From positions 1 to 13,885 of the forward strand of contig DATLHO010000016.1 in the NCBI GenBank assembly GCA_035539855.1: a stretch of DNA of 13,885 nucleotides, given 5' to 3'. This DNA comes from DATLHO01 sp035539855 (GTDB taxonomy: Bacteria > Bacteroidota > Ignavibacteria > OLB7). The position numbers and the translations under genes are program-made. Under the pieces are notes generated by a model, which was given only the letters and a program-made list of their open reading frames with translations, was not told the DNA's origin and ran no database searches. The number at the start of each line of letters is the position of its first letter. Positions within the stretch are counted from its first letter, which is position 1. Shown here piece after piece: positions 6,371-13,885 of the stretch.

Positions 6371-6410
6371 GCGGGGTGGCGATTGAGTTCGCCACCCCGC
6401 TTCTGCTATT
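6371..6410 (+). terminator. Strong rho-independent terminator after second subtilase
   Basis: GCGGGGTGGCGA (6371-6382) and TCGCCACCCCGC (6389-6400) form a perfect 12-bp stem with loop TTGAGT, followed by T-rich TTCTGCTATT. It lies 28 bases after the stop. A second small hairpin (CGCCGA / TCGGCG, 6411-6427) follows at once. This closes the subtilase unit. Confidence 0.85.
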
Positions 6411-6515
6411 CGCCGAACGAATCGGCGCGATCCTGATCTGGCTCAGAATCGCTCGAGATCCCTCGACCCATCTTCCGGTGCAGAACGATCACCCCGCTCT
6501 CCGGCGAGATCTGAC

Positions 6516-6540
6516 TGCGGCGTCGCTCCGCAGCGACGCC
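6516..6540 (+). promoter_or_regulatory. Overlapping alternative hairpins in the leader of the CheB-like gene
   Basis: GGCGTCGCT (6519-6527) and AGCGACGCC (6532-6540) form a perfect 9-bp stem with a four-base loop. The overlapping pair TGCGG (6516-6520) and CCGCA (6528-6532) would form a different, exclusive hairpin. The structure ends 26 bases before the start codon, close to the Shine-Dalgarno at 6555-6559. It may tune translation or be a weak attenuator, but no T-run follows. Confidence 0.4.
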
Positions 6541-6566
6541 CCCTGCAACCAGTCGAGGTATCATCG

Positions 6567-7181
6567 ATGATCGATCTCGAGCCGTCAAGAGCGAGCGTCG
6601 CCGGATCGGTGCGCTCAGGTCCGTCTCTCATCGTCGTCGCGGCGGCCGCCGGAGGCTTCGAGCCGATGCTCGAGCTGCTCGGCGCACTCCCGCCCGAGCT
6701 CGATGCCGCCATCATCGTCGTTCCGCATCGCTCTCCCCAGGAACCATATCATCTCGATCGCGTCATCCAGCGGAGAACCCGCTGGCCGGTGTTCTGGGCG
6801 CGCGAGGGTGACGCGGTGCAGCGCGGCGTCATCTACGTCGCGCCTCACGACGAGCACCTGGAGATCTCGCCCTCACACCGCTTCGAGCGGGCCGGCGAGC
6901 ATGTCGTTCAGCACGTGACGAGCGACGTCGAGCCGATCCTGGAATCGGCGGCCGCCGTCTACGGCGATCGCCTCGTGGCCGTCGTGCTCGATGGCTCGAG
7001 CATCGACGCGCACGAGGGACTGCTCTGCGTTCACGCGGTCGGCGGCCATGTCTTCGTGCAGGAGTCCCAAGACTTTCATACCGGCACGAACGGCATGAGC
7101 CGCTCCGTTGCAGACTCCCGCAAGGTTTTACCAGCCGAGGAGATCGCTTTGGCCATCGGCGCGCTCATCGCGCGGCGCTGA
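6567..7181 (+). CDS. Stand-alone CheB-methylesterase-like domain lacking the catalytic serine
   Basis: A 204-aa protein matching the catalytic domain of chemotaxis methylesterase CheB along its whole length, without the N-terminal receiver domain of full-length CheB (about 350 aa). CheB removes methyl groups from chemoreceptor glutamates with a Ser-His-Asp triad. Here the nucleophile motif G-A-S-T-G-G reads A-A-A-A-G-G, so Ser is replaced by Ala27 (codon 6645-6647). His54 (VVPHRSP) and Asp147 (LDGSSIDAHEG) are kept. The surrounding glycines (LTGMGNDG in enteric CheB) are also lost. Recognisable family segments include EGDAVQRGVIYVAPHDEHLE and SAAAVYGDR. It is therefore probably not a methylesterase and may be a binding or sensory pseudoenzyme. 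No other chemotaxis gene is visible. The start at ATG 6567 has a Shine-Dalgarno GAGGT (6555-6559). It is a single-gene unit between two terminators. Confidence 0.8.
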   Translation: MIDLEPSRASVAGSVRSGPSLIVVAAAAGGFEPMLELLGALPPELDAAIIVVPHRSPQEPYHLDRVIQRRTRWPVFWAREGDAVQRGVIYVAPHDEHLEISPSHRFERAGEHVVQHVTSDVEPILESAAAVYGDRLVAVVLDGSSIDAHEGLLCVHAVGGHVFVQESQDFHTGTNGMSRSVADSRKVLPAEEIALAIGALIARR

Positions 7182-7217
7182 GCCACCGGTCGCGCCGTCG
7201 CGACTCCCCGTCGCAAT

Positions 7218-7256
7218 GAACGCCTCCGCCCGGGCGGGGGCGTTCGTGTTTGTATG
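7218..7256 (+). terminator. Rho-independent terminator after CheB-like gene
   Basis: GAACGCCTCCGCCC (7218-7231) pairs with GGGCGGGGGCGTTC (7232-7245), fourteen pairs with one T-G wobble; the innermost bases would form the loop. GTGTTTGTATG follows. It lies 36 bases after the stop codon. The next 97 bases, up to the start of the large gene, show no clear promoter. Confidence 0.8.
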
Positions 7257-7353
7257 CCCTTCGGTAACGATCGTCGTCCCGTCGCGGTCTAGCAGATGGT
7301 CACCACGGCCGACCGCGGCGCGTGCTCACGGGCCATTTCACAGACGACACCCG

Positions 7354-10300
7354 ATGGCGGCAATCCCCTGTCTCCTGCTGGCGCTCGCACTGATCCTCGG
7401 CGCCGCCACATCCTCACGATCGCAGGTACTGCAGTCGGGCACGCGGTATCTCATCGCGCTCCCGGACACGGTGCGCAATCTCCCGCTTCGAGTGCCCGGC
7501 GGCAGCGCCGAGCCAGCGTTCGAGGAGCTCGCGTGGTTGATCGTCTACGCCGATCGCGCGACGAGGATCGCCGTGCGCAGCGAGGGCTTCAGCCTCGACA
7601 CCGTCGTGGCGCCCGATCGCTCGACGATCGTGCGCATCCCCGCGGCCGCGCGTCGGTTTGCCACCATCAGTCTTGCCCCTCAGAAGGACGCCATCGGGGT
7701 CACCGCCGAGCGACCGATTTCGATGTACGCCTACTTCGCCACCGCCTTCGGCGCCGAGGCGTTCACGCCGCTGCCCGTCGAGCTCTGGGGAACAGAATAC
7801 ACGGTGCCGGGACTTCCGTCGGAGACCGTCGTCGACGACCTCACGTTCCGCTCCGGAGAGGAGGGAGAGTACCGACCGATCTACGCACCGGCCGAGTTCA
7901 TCGTGATCGCGTCGGAAGACGAGACCGAGGTCACGATCGAGGCGACGGCGAACCTCGGAGACTGGGCGAGTCAGAAGAAGAAGATCACCGTCACGCTCGA
8001 TGCGGGCGAGACGTATCTGGTGCAGCCCGGCGCGCCGCCGGCGCCCGATCCGCGGCCCGGGCAGCCGAAGCTCGCCTTCGGCGTCTCCGATCTCGCCCGC
8101 ACCAGCGTCACGTCGACGCGGCCGGTCGGCATCCTCGCGGCGAACACGCGGACGCAGGGAAGTCCCTGGACGACGGGATTCGTCTGGACGGGCAACAGCA
8201 TCCGCAACATCGCGGCCGAGTGGCTGGCGCCGCGCAGGATGAACGGGACGCGCTTCGCGTACGCGTCGCCGTGGAGCGAGAGCCGCGGGGCGGCGCAGGA
8301 CATCGTGCGCGTCTACGGCACGTCGAAGTCGCGCGGCGGCATCCGCAGCAGCTTCCCGACGCCGTTGCGACAGATCGGATTCAACGAGATGCACCAGTAC
8401 TCGCTGGCCGACATCTTCGGCAACGACGGTTCGTTCTGGATCCACACGACGGAGAAGGCGCAGGCGAGCGTCGCGGGAACGACCGCGACGATCATGAGCG
8501 ACGAGATCGCGAGCACCGGCATCCGCTCGTGGTCGGCCGCGACGGTCGACCTGGTGCCGCGCGAGCGATGGGGAGACTTCACGCGATTCCACGTGCCGGG
8601 CTATCCGGTCGCACTCACGCACGCGATCGCGCTCGTCGCCGATCCCGATGCCGAAGTGCTGCTCAACGGTGTGGTGATCGATGGGTGGAAGCCGTTCTTC
8701 GATGCGGCGTACAAGTGGGTGCGCCTGCCGATCGACTCCGGCGACTACGCGCTCACGAGCACCGGCGGCCGCTTCAGCGGCGTCGTCGCGGGCCGCATGA
8801 GCGGCTACGAGGCGTACCGTCCGCTCGGCGCGCGCGATCGCGACGACGGCGGCGGCCTGATGCACGCATCGGTCTACCACGAGCGGATCTCGATCGCCTA
8901 TGCCTATCCGCTGCTCAGCGGATTCATCGCGCCGGACTCCGTCGAGATCGAGAGCGCGAGCGACTGCAGCGGCATGAGCATCGGCGTCACTCTCGCGTAC
9001 GCGGCAGGAGGCACGGCCACCGACGAGATCATCATCGGCGACTCGACGAACGTGCGCGTGACGATCACGCCGCGACGTGTCGGAACGACGGTCACCGGCT
9101 GGGACGTCCGCATCGCGCCCCGCGACCCTGCGCGAGCGGCCCGGGCGCTCGTTCGCGTCTACTCTCCGTTCGGCACGTCGACATCGCTGCCGTATCGATA
9201 CGTCCCTGCGCAGCCCGTGCCCGCGCCGGCGGAGTACGAGATCTACGACGCGTACATCGACGTCGCCCGCCCGTTTACGCTCCGGCTGGGCAACGCCGGC
9301 GATTCCGCGCTCGTGCTGCGTTCAGCGCGTCTGGCCGGCGGCGCGAGCGGTTTCTCGATCGTCGGTCGCAGCGGCGACACGGCGCTGGCGGAGGGCGAGA
9401 TCGTCTTCGACATGAGCTTCACCGGAACGTCGTATGCGACGCGCTACTACGACACGCTGCTGCTGGAGGGACCGTGCTGGAGCGCGAGGATTCCGATCGC
9501 GGCGCGTACGCGGGCGTTCGTGCCGGAGCCGCTGCCGGAGATCACGCCGATCGACTGGCGCGATCGATGGCTGAGCACGCTCGACGACTGCACCAAGAGC
9601 GGGATCACCGGATACGACTCGACGATACGCATCGCCAACCGTGGAACGCGCGCGTTCGTCGTCGTGTCGCTGCGCCTGCTCGGCGCGGATGCCTCGTACT
9701 TCGAGCTCGACTCGAGCGACGCTGCGCACGGTGCGGCGCGATCGCTGCGCTACGGCGACATCGTCTATCCCGACAGCATCAGGCTGCAGGCCGTGCGCTT
9801 CCGTCCTGCCGATGAGCGGCGGTACCGCTGCGAGGTCGAGCTCGTCACGCAGGATCGCGACACGGTCATCGGCGAGCTCGTGGGTGGGGGGATCGAGTCG
9901 CACGTCGTCGTCGATCCGGAGCCGCTGGACTTCGGCGGTGCGCTCTTCCGCGGGAGCGGCGACACGATTGCGACGGGAAGCGCGTTCGTCCGGGCGATGC
10001 CGACGCGCGCACTGACGGTGACGGAAATCTCCATCGACGGCGTTGCGCCCGGCGTGATCGCGATCGACGCCCGGGGAGGATTCGTCGCGCCGCGCACGGA
10101 CGACGCCACGACGTGGTGGCGTCTCGAGCCGGGCGAGGCGAGGCGCGTGCCGCTGCTGTTCGCGCCGGCCGACAGCGGCGTCATCAGCGGACGTCTCGTC
10201 GTGACGGGGGATCATTCCTCATGCGACGATTCCACGATCGCGATCACCGGCCGCACCTGGCGCGCGCTCGGACGAATCGAGACTCCGGAGATCTTGGCTT

Positions 10301-11289
10301 CGAGCGCGTGCGAGCGTGCGCGCGGCGAGGCGGTGATCGTCAACACCGGACCGGTCGCGCTCCTCGTCGTCGGCGCGCGTGTCGAGCCTCAGGGCGGAGC
10401 GCTCTCCGTCGGAACCGCAGGCCTGCCACGGCACATCGCGCCGGGCGAGCGTCTCGCGCTGCCGATCGACTTCGCGCCGACGGACTCCGGAGTGACGACC
10501 GCGCTGCTCTACGTCGACGTGCGCGACAGCTCCGGTGAGCTCGCGATCGAGCTCGAGCCCGCGCTCCTGCAAGGCCACGCGACGGCGACGTCGATGCGAC
10601 TGGGCATCGATCGCGACGTGCGGCTGCTGCCGGGGGAGAAGACGCGCCTCGCTATCGAGCTCTTCGAGCCTCCGGCCGGGCGCGCTGTGGCTCGTCTCGG
10701 CATCGACGTGACGATCGATCCACGCGTCTTCCGCGTGCTCGACGTGGGTGTTGGTCAGAGAACCGACGGATGGCGTCTCGACGTGCTCGAGCGGAGCGAC
10801 GCGCGTCTGCGCGTCGAGCTCACGGCTCCGGCCGGCGTCTCGCTCGGCGGCAGCGGATCGGTGCTCGAGATGCTGGTGGAGGGAATTCTCTCGGCGACGA
10901 TGCAATCCGACGTTCCGTTCGTCGCGATCGCGATCGGCGAGCCGTGCGTCGGCGCGTCGATGAGGCCGGGGCGCATCGCGATCGACTCGATCTGCGGGTT
11001 GACGTCGCGGTGGATGGAGGCGTTCGGGGCGTCGTACCGGCTCGACCCCGTGAGGCTGTCGGCCGACGGCACGGCGACGATCGCGTTCGAGCTCGCGCTG
11101 CCGTCGTCGACGACCGTCGACATCCTCGACGCGCGCGGAGCGCTCGTCACGCGCCTCGTCGATGCGCACATGGCGGCCGGACCCAACAGCGTGCGGTGGA
11201 TGACCGGCGCAGAGTCCGCCGGGATGTACGTCGTGCGCGTGCGCGCCGACGGGTGGCAGTCGAGTCGGAGCGTGCTGATCACGCATTGA
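7354..11289 (+). CDS. Large exported multidomain surface protein: IgGFc-binding-like region, choice-of-anchor-D-type repeats, cohesin-like segment, T9SS-like C-terminal tail
   Basis: A 1311-aa exported protein. Residues 1-24 are a signal peptide (hydrophobic core CLLLALALILGAAT). About 30-420 resemble the IgGFc-binding N-terminal domain (YLIALPD, then ISMYAYF, ELWGTEYTVPG, EFIVIASEDETEVTI, GETYLVQPG, DLARTSVTSTRPVGILAAN). The middle has beta-sandwich units with recurring single cysteines. At least three (nt about 9796-9897, 10147-10260, 10471-10584) follow the choice-of-anchor-D pattern F-x-P-A/T-D-S-G-x-x-x-G/A-x-L. About 1083-1200 look cohesin-like. The last 83 residues fit a type A T9SS sorting domain (TIAFELALPSSTTVDILDAR, then AGPNSVRW, SAGMYVVRVRADG, SRSVLITH), implying secretion and attachment to the outer surface. 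I chose ATG 7354 because it begins the signal peptide; longer in-frame starts cross the terminator. The Shine-Dalgarno is weak. A role in adhesion or matrix is inferred. Confidence 0.85.
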   Translation: MAAIPCLLLALALILGAATSSRSQVLQSGTRYLIALPDTVRNLPLRVPGGSAEPAFEELAWLIVYADRATRIAVRSEGFSLDTVVAPDRSTIVRIPAAARRFATISLAPQKDAIGVTAERPISMYAYFATAFGAEAFTPLPVELWGTEYTVPGLPSETVVDDLTFRSGEEGEYRPIYAPAEFIVIASEDETEVTIEATANLGDWASQKKKITVTLDAGETYLVQPGAPPAPDPRPGQPKLAFGVSDLARTSVTSTRPVGILAANTRTQGSPWTTGFVWTGNSIRNIAAEWLAPRRMNGTRFAYASPWSESRGAAQDIVRVYGTSKSRGGIRSSFPTPLRQIGFNEMHQYSLADIFGNDGSFWIHTTEKAQASVAGTTATIMSDEIASTGIRSWSAATVDLVPRERWGDFTRFHVPGYPVALTHAIALVADPDAEVLLNGVVIDGWKPFFDAAYKWVRLPIDSGDYALTSTGGRFSGVVAGRMSGYEAYRPLGARDRDDGGGLMHASVYHERISIAYAYPLLSGFIAPDSVEIESASDCSGMSIGVTLAYAAGGTATDEIIIGDSTNVRVTITPRRVGTTVTGWDVRIAPRDPARAARALVRVYSPFGTSTSLPYRYVPAQPVPAPAEYEIYDAYIDVARPFTLRLGNAGDSALVLRSARLAGGASGFSIVGRSGDTALAEGEIVFDMSFTGTSYATRYYDTLLLEGPCWSARIPIAARTRAFVPEPLPEITPIDWRDRWLSTLDDCTKSGITGYDSTIRIANRGTRAFVVVSLRLLGADASYFELDSSDAAHGAARSLRYGDIVYPDSIRLQAVRFRPADERRYRCEVELVTQDRDTVIGELVGGGIESHVVVDPEPLDFGGALFRGSGDTIATGSAFVRAMPTRALTVTEISIDGVAPGVIAIDARGGFVAPRTDDATTWWRLEPGEARRVPLLFAPADSGVISGRLVVTGDHSSCDDSTIAITGRTWRALGRIETPEILASSACERARGEAVIVNTGPVALLVVGARVEPQGGALSVGTAGLPRHIAPGERLALPIDFAPTDSGVTTALLYVDVRDSSGELAIELEPALLQGHATATSMRLGIDRDVRLLPGEKTRLAIELFEPPAGRAVARLGIDVTIDPRVFRVLDVGVGQRTDGWRLDVLERSDARLRVELTAPAGVSLGGSGSVLEMLVEGILSATMQSDVPFVAIAIGEPCVGASMRPGRIAIDSICGLTSRWMEAFGASYRLDPVRLSADGTATIAFELALPSSTTVDILDARGALVTRLVDAHMAAGPNSVRWMTGAESAGMYVVRVRADGWQSSRSVLITH

Positions 11290-11316
11290 TGCCCGGCGCC
11301 GGCAGCCACGACCGTC

Positions 11317-13221
11317 CTATCCTTCGCGCTCGGCCAGTTCCGCCCATCGCTCCATCGCGTCGGCGATCTCCTTCTCGATGACCGTGAGCTCACCGGCGAT
11401 TCGCTGAACGGCGACGTAGTCGGTCGCGACCTCGGCCATGCGCGCCTCGGCCGCGCTCTTGCGCGTCTCCGCGTCGGCGATCTTCTGCTCGAGCGACTGC
11501 ATCTCCTTGCGTTCCTTGAAGCTGAGCTTCGCGGCCTTCACCGCCTGCGGTGCGGCCGCCGGTCCGGCCGACGGCGTCTGCTTCGCCCGCGCCGCGGGCT
11601 CTGCCTGCTGGCGCTCGCGCTCGCGGACGGTGAGAAAGTGACTGTAGTTGCCTGGGTACTCCCGGATGCGCCCTTCGCCCTCGAAGCGGAACAGGTGATC
11701 GATGGTGCGGTCGAGGAAGTACCGATCGTGGCTGACGGCGATGACGGTGCCGGGGAATCCGTCGAGATAATCCTCGAGCGCGACGAGGGTCTCGATGTCG
11801 AGGTCGTTCGTCGGCTCATCGAGCAGCAGCACGTTCGGCGCGGACATGAGAATCCGCAGCAGGTAGAGCCGGCGACGCTCGCCGCCGGAGAGCCGTCCGA
11901 TCGGCGCGTACTGCATGGTCGAGGGGAAGAGGAAGCGCTCGAGCATCTGCGATGCCGTGACCACGGTGCCGTCGCCGGTGCGGATGTTCTCGGCCACCTC
12001 GCGGATGTAGTCGATCACGCGCATCTCGTCCTCGAGCGCGCGCGACTCCTGATCGTAGTAGCCGATCGCGACGGTCTGCCCCGTCTCGACGCGACCGCCG
12101 TCGGGCTCGAGGCGTCCCGCGATGAGCTCGAGCAGCGTCGTCTTGCCGGAGCCGTTCGGACCGATGACGCCGAGACGCTCGCCGGGCTGCACGATGTAGG
12201 TGAAGTCGTCGACGTACGTCACGCCGTCGAAGGACTTCGAGAGGTCGTGCAGCTCGAGCACCTTGCTGCCGAGTCGCCTGGATCCGGCGGAGATCTCGAG
12301 CTCGGCCTTCGCGCGCTCCTTCGGCGCGTAGACCAGCTCCTCAGCGCGATCGACGCGTGCCTTCTGCTTCGTCGTGCGCGCCTTGGCGCCGGTGCGAAGC
12401 CAGGCGAGCTCCTGCTTGATGAGCCGGTCGCGCTTGTGCGCCTCGACGGCATCGCGCTCCTCCTGCTCGGCCTTCTTCTCGAGGTAGTAGGCGTAGTTGC
12501 CGGAGAACGTCTGCGCGAGCCCGCGATCGAGCTCGACGATGCGATTGGTCACGCGATCGAGGAAGTAGCGATCGTGCGTGACGAGCAGCAGAGCGCCGGC
12601 CCATCGTGCGAGGTATCCTTCGAGCCACTCGATCGTCTCGGCGTCGAGGTGATTCGTCGGCTCGTCGAGAATCAGCAGGTCCGGCCGCTCGATCAGCGCG
12701 TGCGCCAGGGCGACGCGCTTGCGCTGGCCTCCGGAAAGCTCGCCCATCAGCGCATCGGTATCCTCGATGCCGAGCTGCGCGAGCACCACCTTCGCGTTCG
12801 TCTCGAGCTCCCACGCACCGATCGCCTCGAGCCGCGCCGCGAGTACCGAGACGCGGTCGAGCAGATCGTCGTGCTCGTGCGCGTGCGCAGGATCGGCGAG
12901 GGCGTGTGTCGCGTGCTCGTACTCGCCGAGCAGCCGCATCGACTCGCTGTTGGCCGAGAAGATCGCGTCGATGACGCTCACGTTCGGATCGAACTGCGGA
13001 TTCTGCGGCAGGTACCCGACGACGGGACTTCCCGCGAGCATGACGCGACCACCGTCGGGCTGCTCCTCGCCGGCGATGATCCGCAGCAGCGTCGTCTTGC
13101 CGGAGCCGTTGGCGCCGATGAGTCCGACGCGGTCGCGATCGTCGACGCCGAAGGTGAGGCCGTCGAACAGCGGCTTGAGCCCGAAGGTCTTCGCGAGGTT
13201 TTCGATCGAGAGAAGTGTCAT
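11317..13221 (-). CDS. uup: ABC-F family ATPase, Uup-like
   Basis: A 634-aa soluble protein with two ABC nucleotide-binding domains and no membrane segments. NBD1 has Walker A GANGSGKT (Lys42), signature LSGGQ (162-166) and Walker B LLILDEP (Glu187). NBD2 has Walker A GPNGSGKT (Lys360), signature LSGGE (444-448) and Walker B VLLLDEP (Glu469). A charged linker (about 245-310, with ELAWLRTGAKARTTKQKAR) separates them. The C-terminal 75 residues are a coiled coil starting KLSFKERKEM and ending RWAELAE, the Uup-type C-terminal domain. ABC-F proteins act on ribosomes; Uup is linked to ribosome function and to DNA transactions such as transposon excision. The start is ATG at 13221 because the family homology begins there; a longer frame to 13371 adds 50 unrelated residues. 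It converges with the large surface-protein gene, with only 27 bases between stop codons. Confidence 0.88.
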   Translation of the reverse strand: MTLLSIENLAKTFGLKPLFDGLTFGVDDRDRVGLIGANGSGKTTLLRIIAGEEQPDGGRVMLAGSPVVGYLPQNPQFDPNVSVIDAIFSANSESMRLLGEYEHATHALADPAHAHEHDDLLDRVSVLAARLEAIGAWELETNAKVVLAQLGIEDTDALMGELSGGQRKRVALAHALIERPDLLILDEPTNHLDAETIEWLEGYLARWAGALLLVTHDRYFLDRVTNRIVELDRGLAQTFSGNYAYYLEKKAEQEERDAVEAHKRDRLIKQELAWLRTGAKARTTKQKARVDRAEELVYAPKERAKAELEISAGSRRLGSKVLELHDLSKSFDGVTYVDDFTYIVQPGERLGVIGPNGSGKTTLLELIAGRLEPDGGRVETGQTVAIGYYDQESRALEDEMRVIDYIREVAENIRTGDGTVVTASQMLERFLFPSTMQYAPIGRLSGGERRRLYLLRILMSAPNVLLLDEPTNDLDIETLVALEDYLDGFPGTVIAVSHDRYFLDRTIDHLFRFEGEGRIREYPGNYSHFLTVRERERQQAEPAARAKQTPSAGPAAAPQAVKAAKLSFKERKEMQSLEQKIADAETRKSAAEARMAEVATDYVAVQRIAGELTVIEKEIADAMERWAELAEREG

Positions 13222-13364
13222 GCCGTCGAAGCGGTGAACGGATAATCGGCGAGCCGCCGCGCACACGCACGGCAAGGCAATCCCCAAGATACGACCTGAC
13301 CACCGAGGATGACGTGCTCGCCGGTGTGCGGGAGGCCGGCACGAGAAGTGCGCCCCGTTCACCC

Positions 13365-13885
13365 ATGGCACGAATCCCCGGCATCTTTCCGACCTTCTTT
13401 CTCTCCGGCTTCGAGTGCTCGACCTTCCTCTGGAAGGACAGGGGTCGTCGCGACCTCGTCGCCGAGACGCAGCACCGCGAGCGCGCCGACGAGGACTACC
13501 GCATCCTGCACGACCTCGGCATCGCGGTCGCTCGCGAGGGGATTCCCTGGCCGCTCGTCGATCGCGGAGGCAGCTACGACTTCTCGTTCATCGATCCGCT
13601 CATCGACGCGATGCGCCGCTGGAAGGTGCTGCCGATGTGGGATCTGTGCCACTACGGCTATCCCGACGACCTCGACCCGTACACCGACGCGTTCGCCGAG
13701 CGCTTCGCACGCTACTGCCGCGCGGCCGCCGAGTACGTCTCGACGCGCCTGTCGGGTCCGTACTACTTCAGTCCCATCAACGAGATCACGTTCTTCAGCT
13801 TCTGCGGCGGCGAGTGGGGGTGGGTCGCGCCGTGGGGGAAGGATCGCGAGACGCGCTTTCGCTTCCGCATCGCGCTGTGTCGCGC
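13365..13885 (+). CDS. GH1-like beta-glycosidase family protein, N-terminal part (cut by window edge)
   Basis: An open frame from ATG 13365 to the right edge encodes 173 complete codons of a TIM-barrel glycosidase-like protein. The start MARIPGIFPTFFLSGFECST and later segments (DEDYRILHDLGI, EGIPWPLVD, YDFSFIDPLI, LPMWDLCHYGYP, SPINEITFFSF) match the family-1-like beta-glucosidases of bacteria. The NE pair (Asn139-Glu140) fits the GH1 acid/base NEP motif, with Ile instead of Pro after Glu. The nucleophile Glu near the C-terminus lies beyond the window. There is no signal peptide, so it is probably cytoplasmic. It is divergent from the ABC-F gene, with 143 bases between starts; no convincing promoter or Shine-Dalgarno is visible. 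Exact substrate cannot be told. Confidence 0.78.
   Translation, partial: MARIPGIFPTFFLSGFECSTFLWKDRGRRDLVAETQHRERADEDYRILHDLGIAVAREGIPWPLVDRGGSYDFSFIDPLIDAMRRWKVLPMWDLCHYGYPDDLDPYTDAFAERFARYCRAAAEYVSTRLSGPYYFSPINEITFFSFCGGEWGWVAPWGKDRETRFRFRIALCR

Noticed and set aside
7108..7353. Longer in-frame start for the large surface protein
   Set aside because: It would overlap the CheB-like gene and translate through the terminator; the signal peptide begins at 7354.
11293..11302. CCGGCGCCGG palindrome between the convergent stop codons
   Set aside because: Short, with no T-run on either strand; such G/C palindromes are common at this base composition, so no terminator is claimed.
13222..13371. 50-residue N-terminal extension of the ABC-F protein
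   Set aside because: Family homology begins at the Met encoded at 13221, and the extension overlaps the start of the divergent glycosidase gene.

Overview
This is a G+C-rich bacterial window with dense protein coding, strong G/C bias at third codon positions, no RNA genes, no CRISPR array and no recognisable transposase. The best lineage clues point to the FCB group. One is a Por/T9SS-type C-terminal sorting domain on a very large exported protein. Another is a TPR–coiled-coil–LuxR regulator of a layout common in Bacteroidota. A third is two promoter candidates that roughly fit the Bacteroidota -33/-7 pattern. The lipoprotein subtilases and high G+C would also suit Gemmatimonadota- or Kapabacteria-like lineages. 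The phylum is an inference, not a reading.

Layout. Positions 1-128 hold the 3' end of an ORF made of an 18-residue tandem repeat (VRAG...N..E type). Next comes a probable signalling block on the + strand: a TPR/LuxR-type regulator (246-1880), a kinesin-light-chain-like TPR protein 24 bases downstream (1905-3011), and a small unrecognised 89-aa protein with its own candidate promoter (3110-3379), whose 3' end forms a perfect 19-bp palindrome. After a roughly 320-base leader come two tandem paralogous subtilisin-like lipoproteins (3697-4959 and 5086-6342), each followed by a hairpin terminator. A stand-alone CheB-like domain follows (6567-7181) in which the catalytic serine position is alanine, preceded by mutually exclusive hairpins and followed by a strong terminator. 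A 1311-aa exported protein (7354-11289) combines an IgGFc-binding-like N-terminal region, choice-of-anchor-D-type repeats, a cohesin-like segment and a T9SS-like tail. It converges with a Uup-like ABC-F ATPase on the minus strand (11317-13221). A divergent GH1-like glycosidase gene (13365 onward) runs off the right edge.

How the genes may work together. The window reads as regulators followed by cell-envelope or secreted products: two lipoprotein proteases and one large surface protein. No direct regulatory link is shown by the sequence. The ABC-F gene looks like housekeeping and the glycosidase is a separate unit. The observations I would check first are the repeat peptide at the left edge, the CheB pseudoenzyme, the diverged subtilase pair, and the 89-aa gene with its palindrome.
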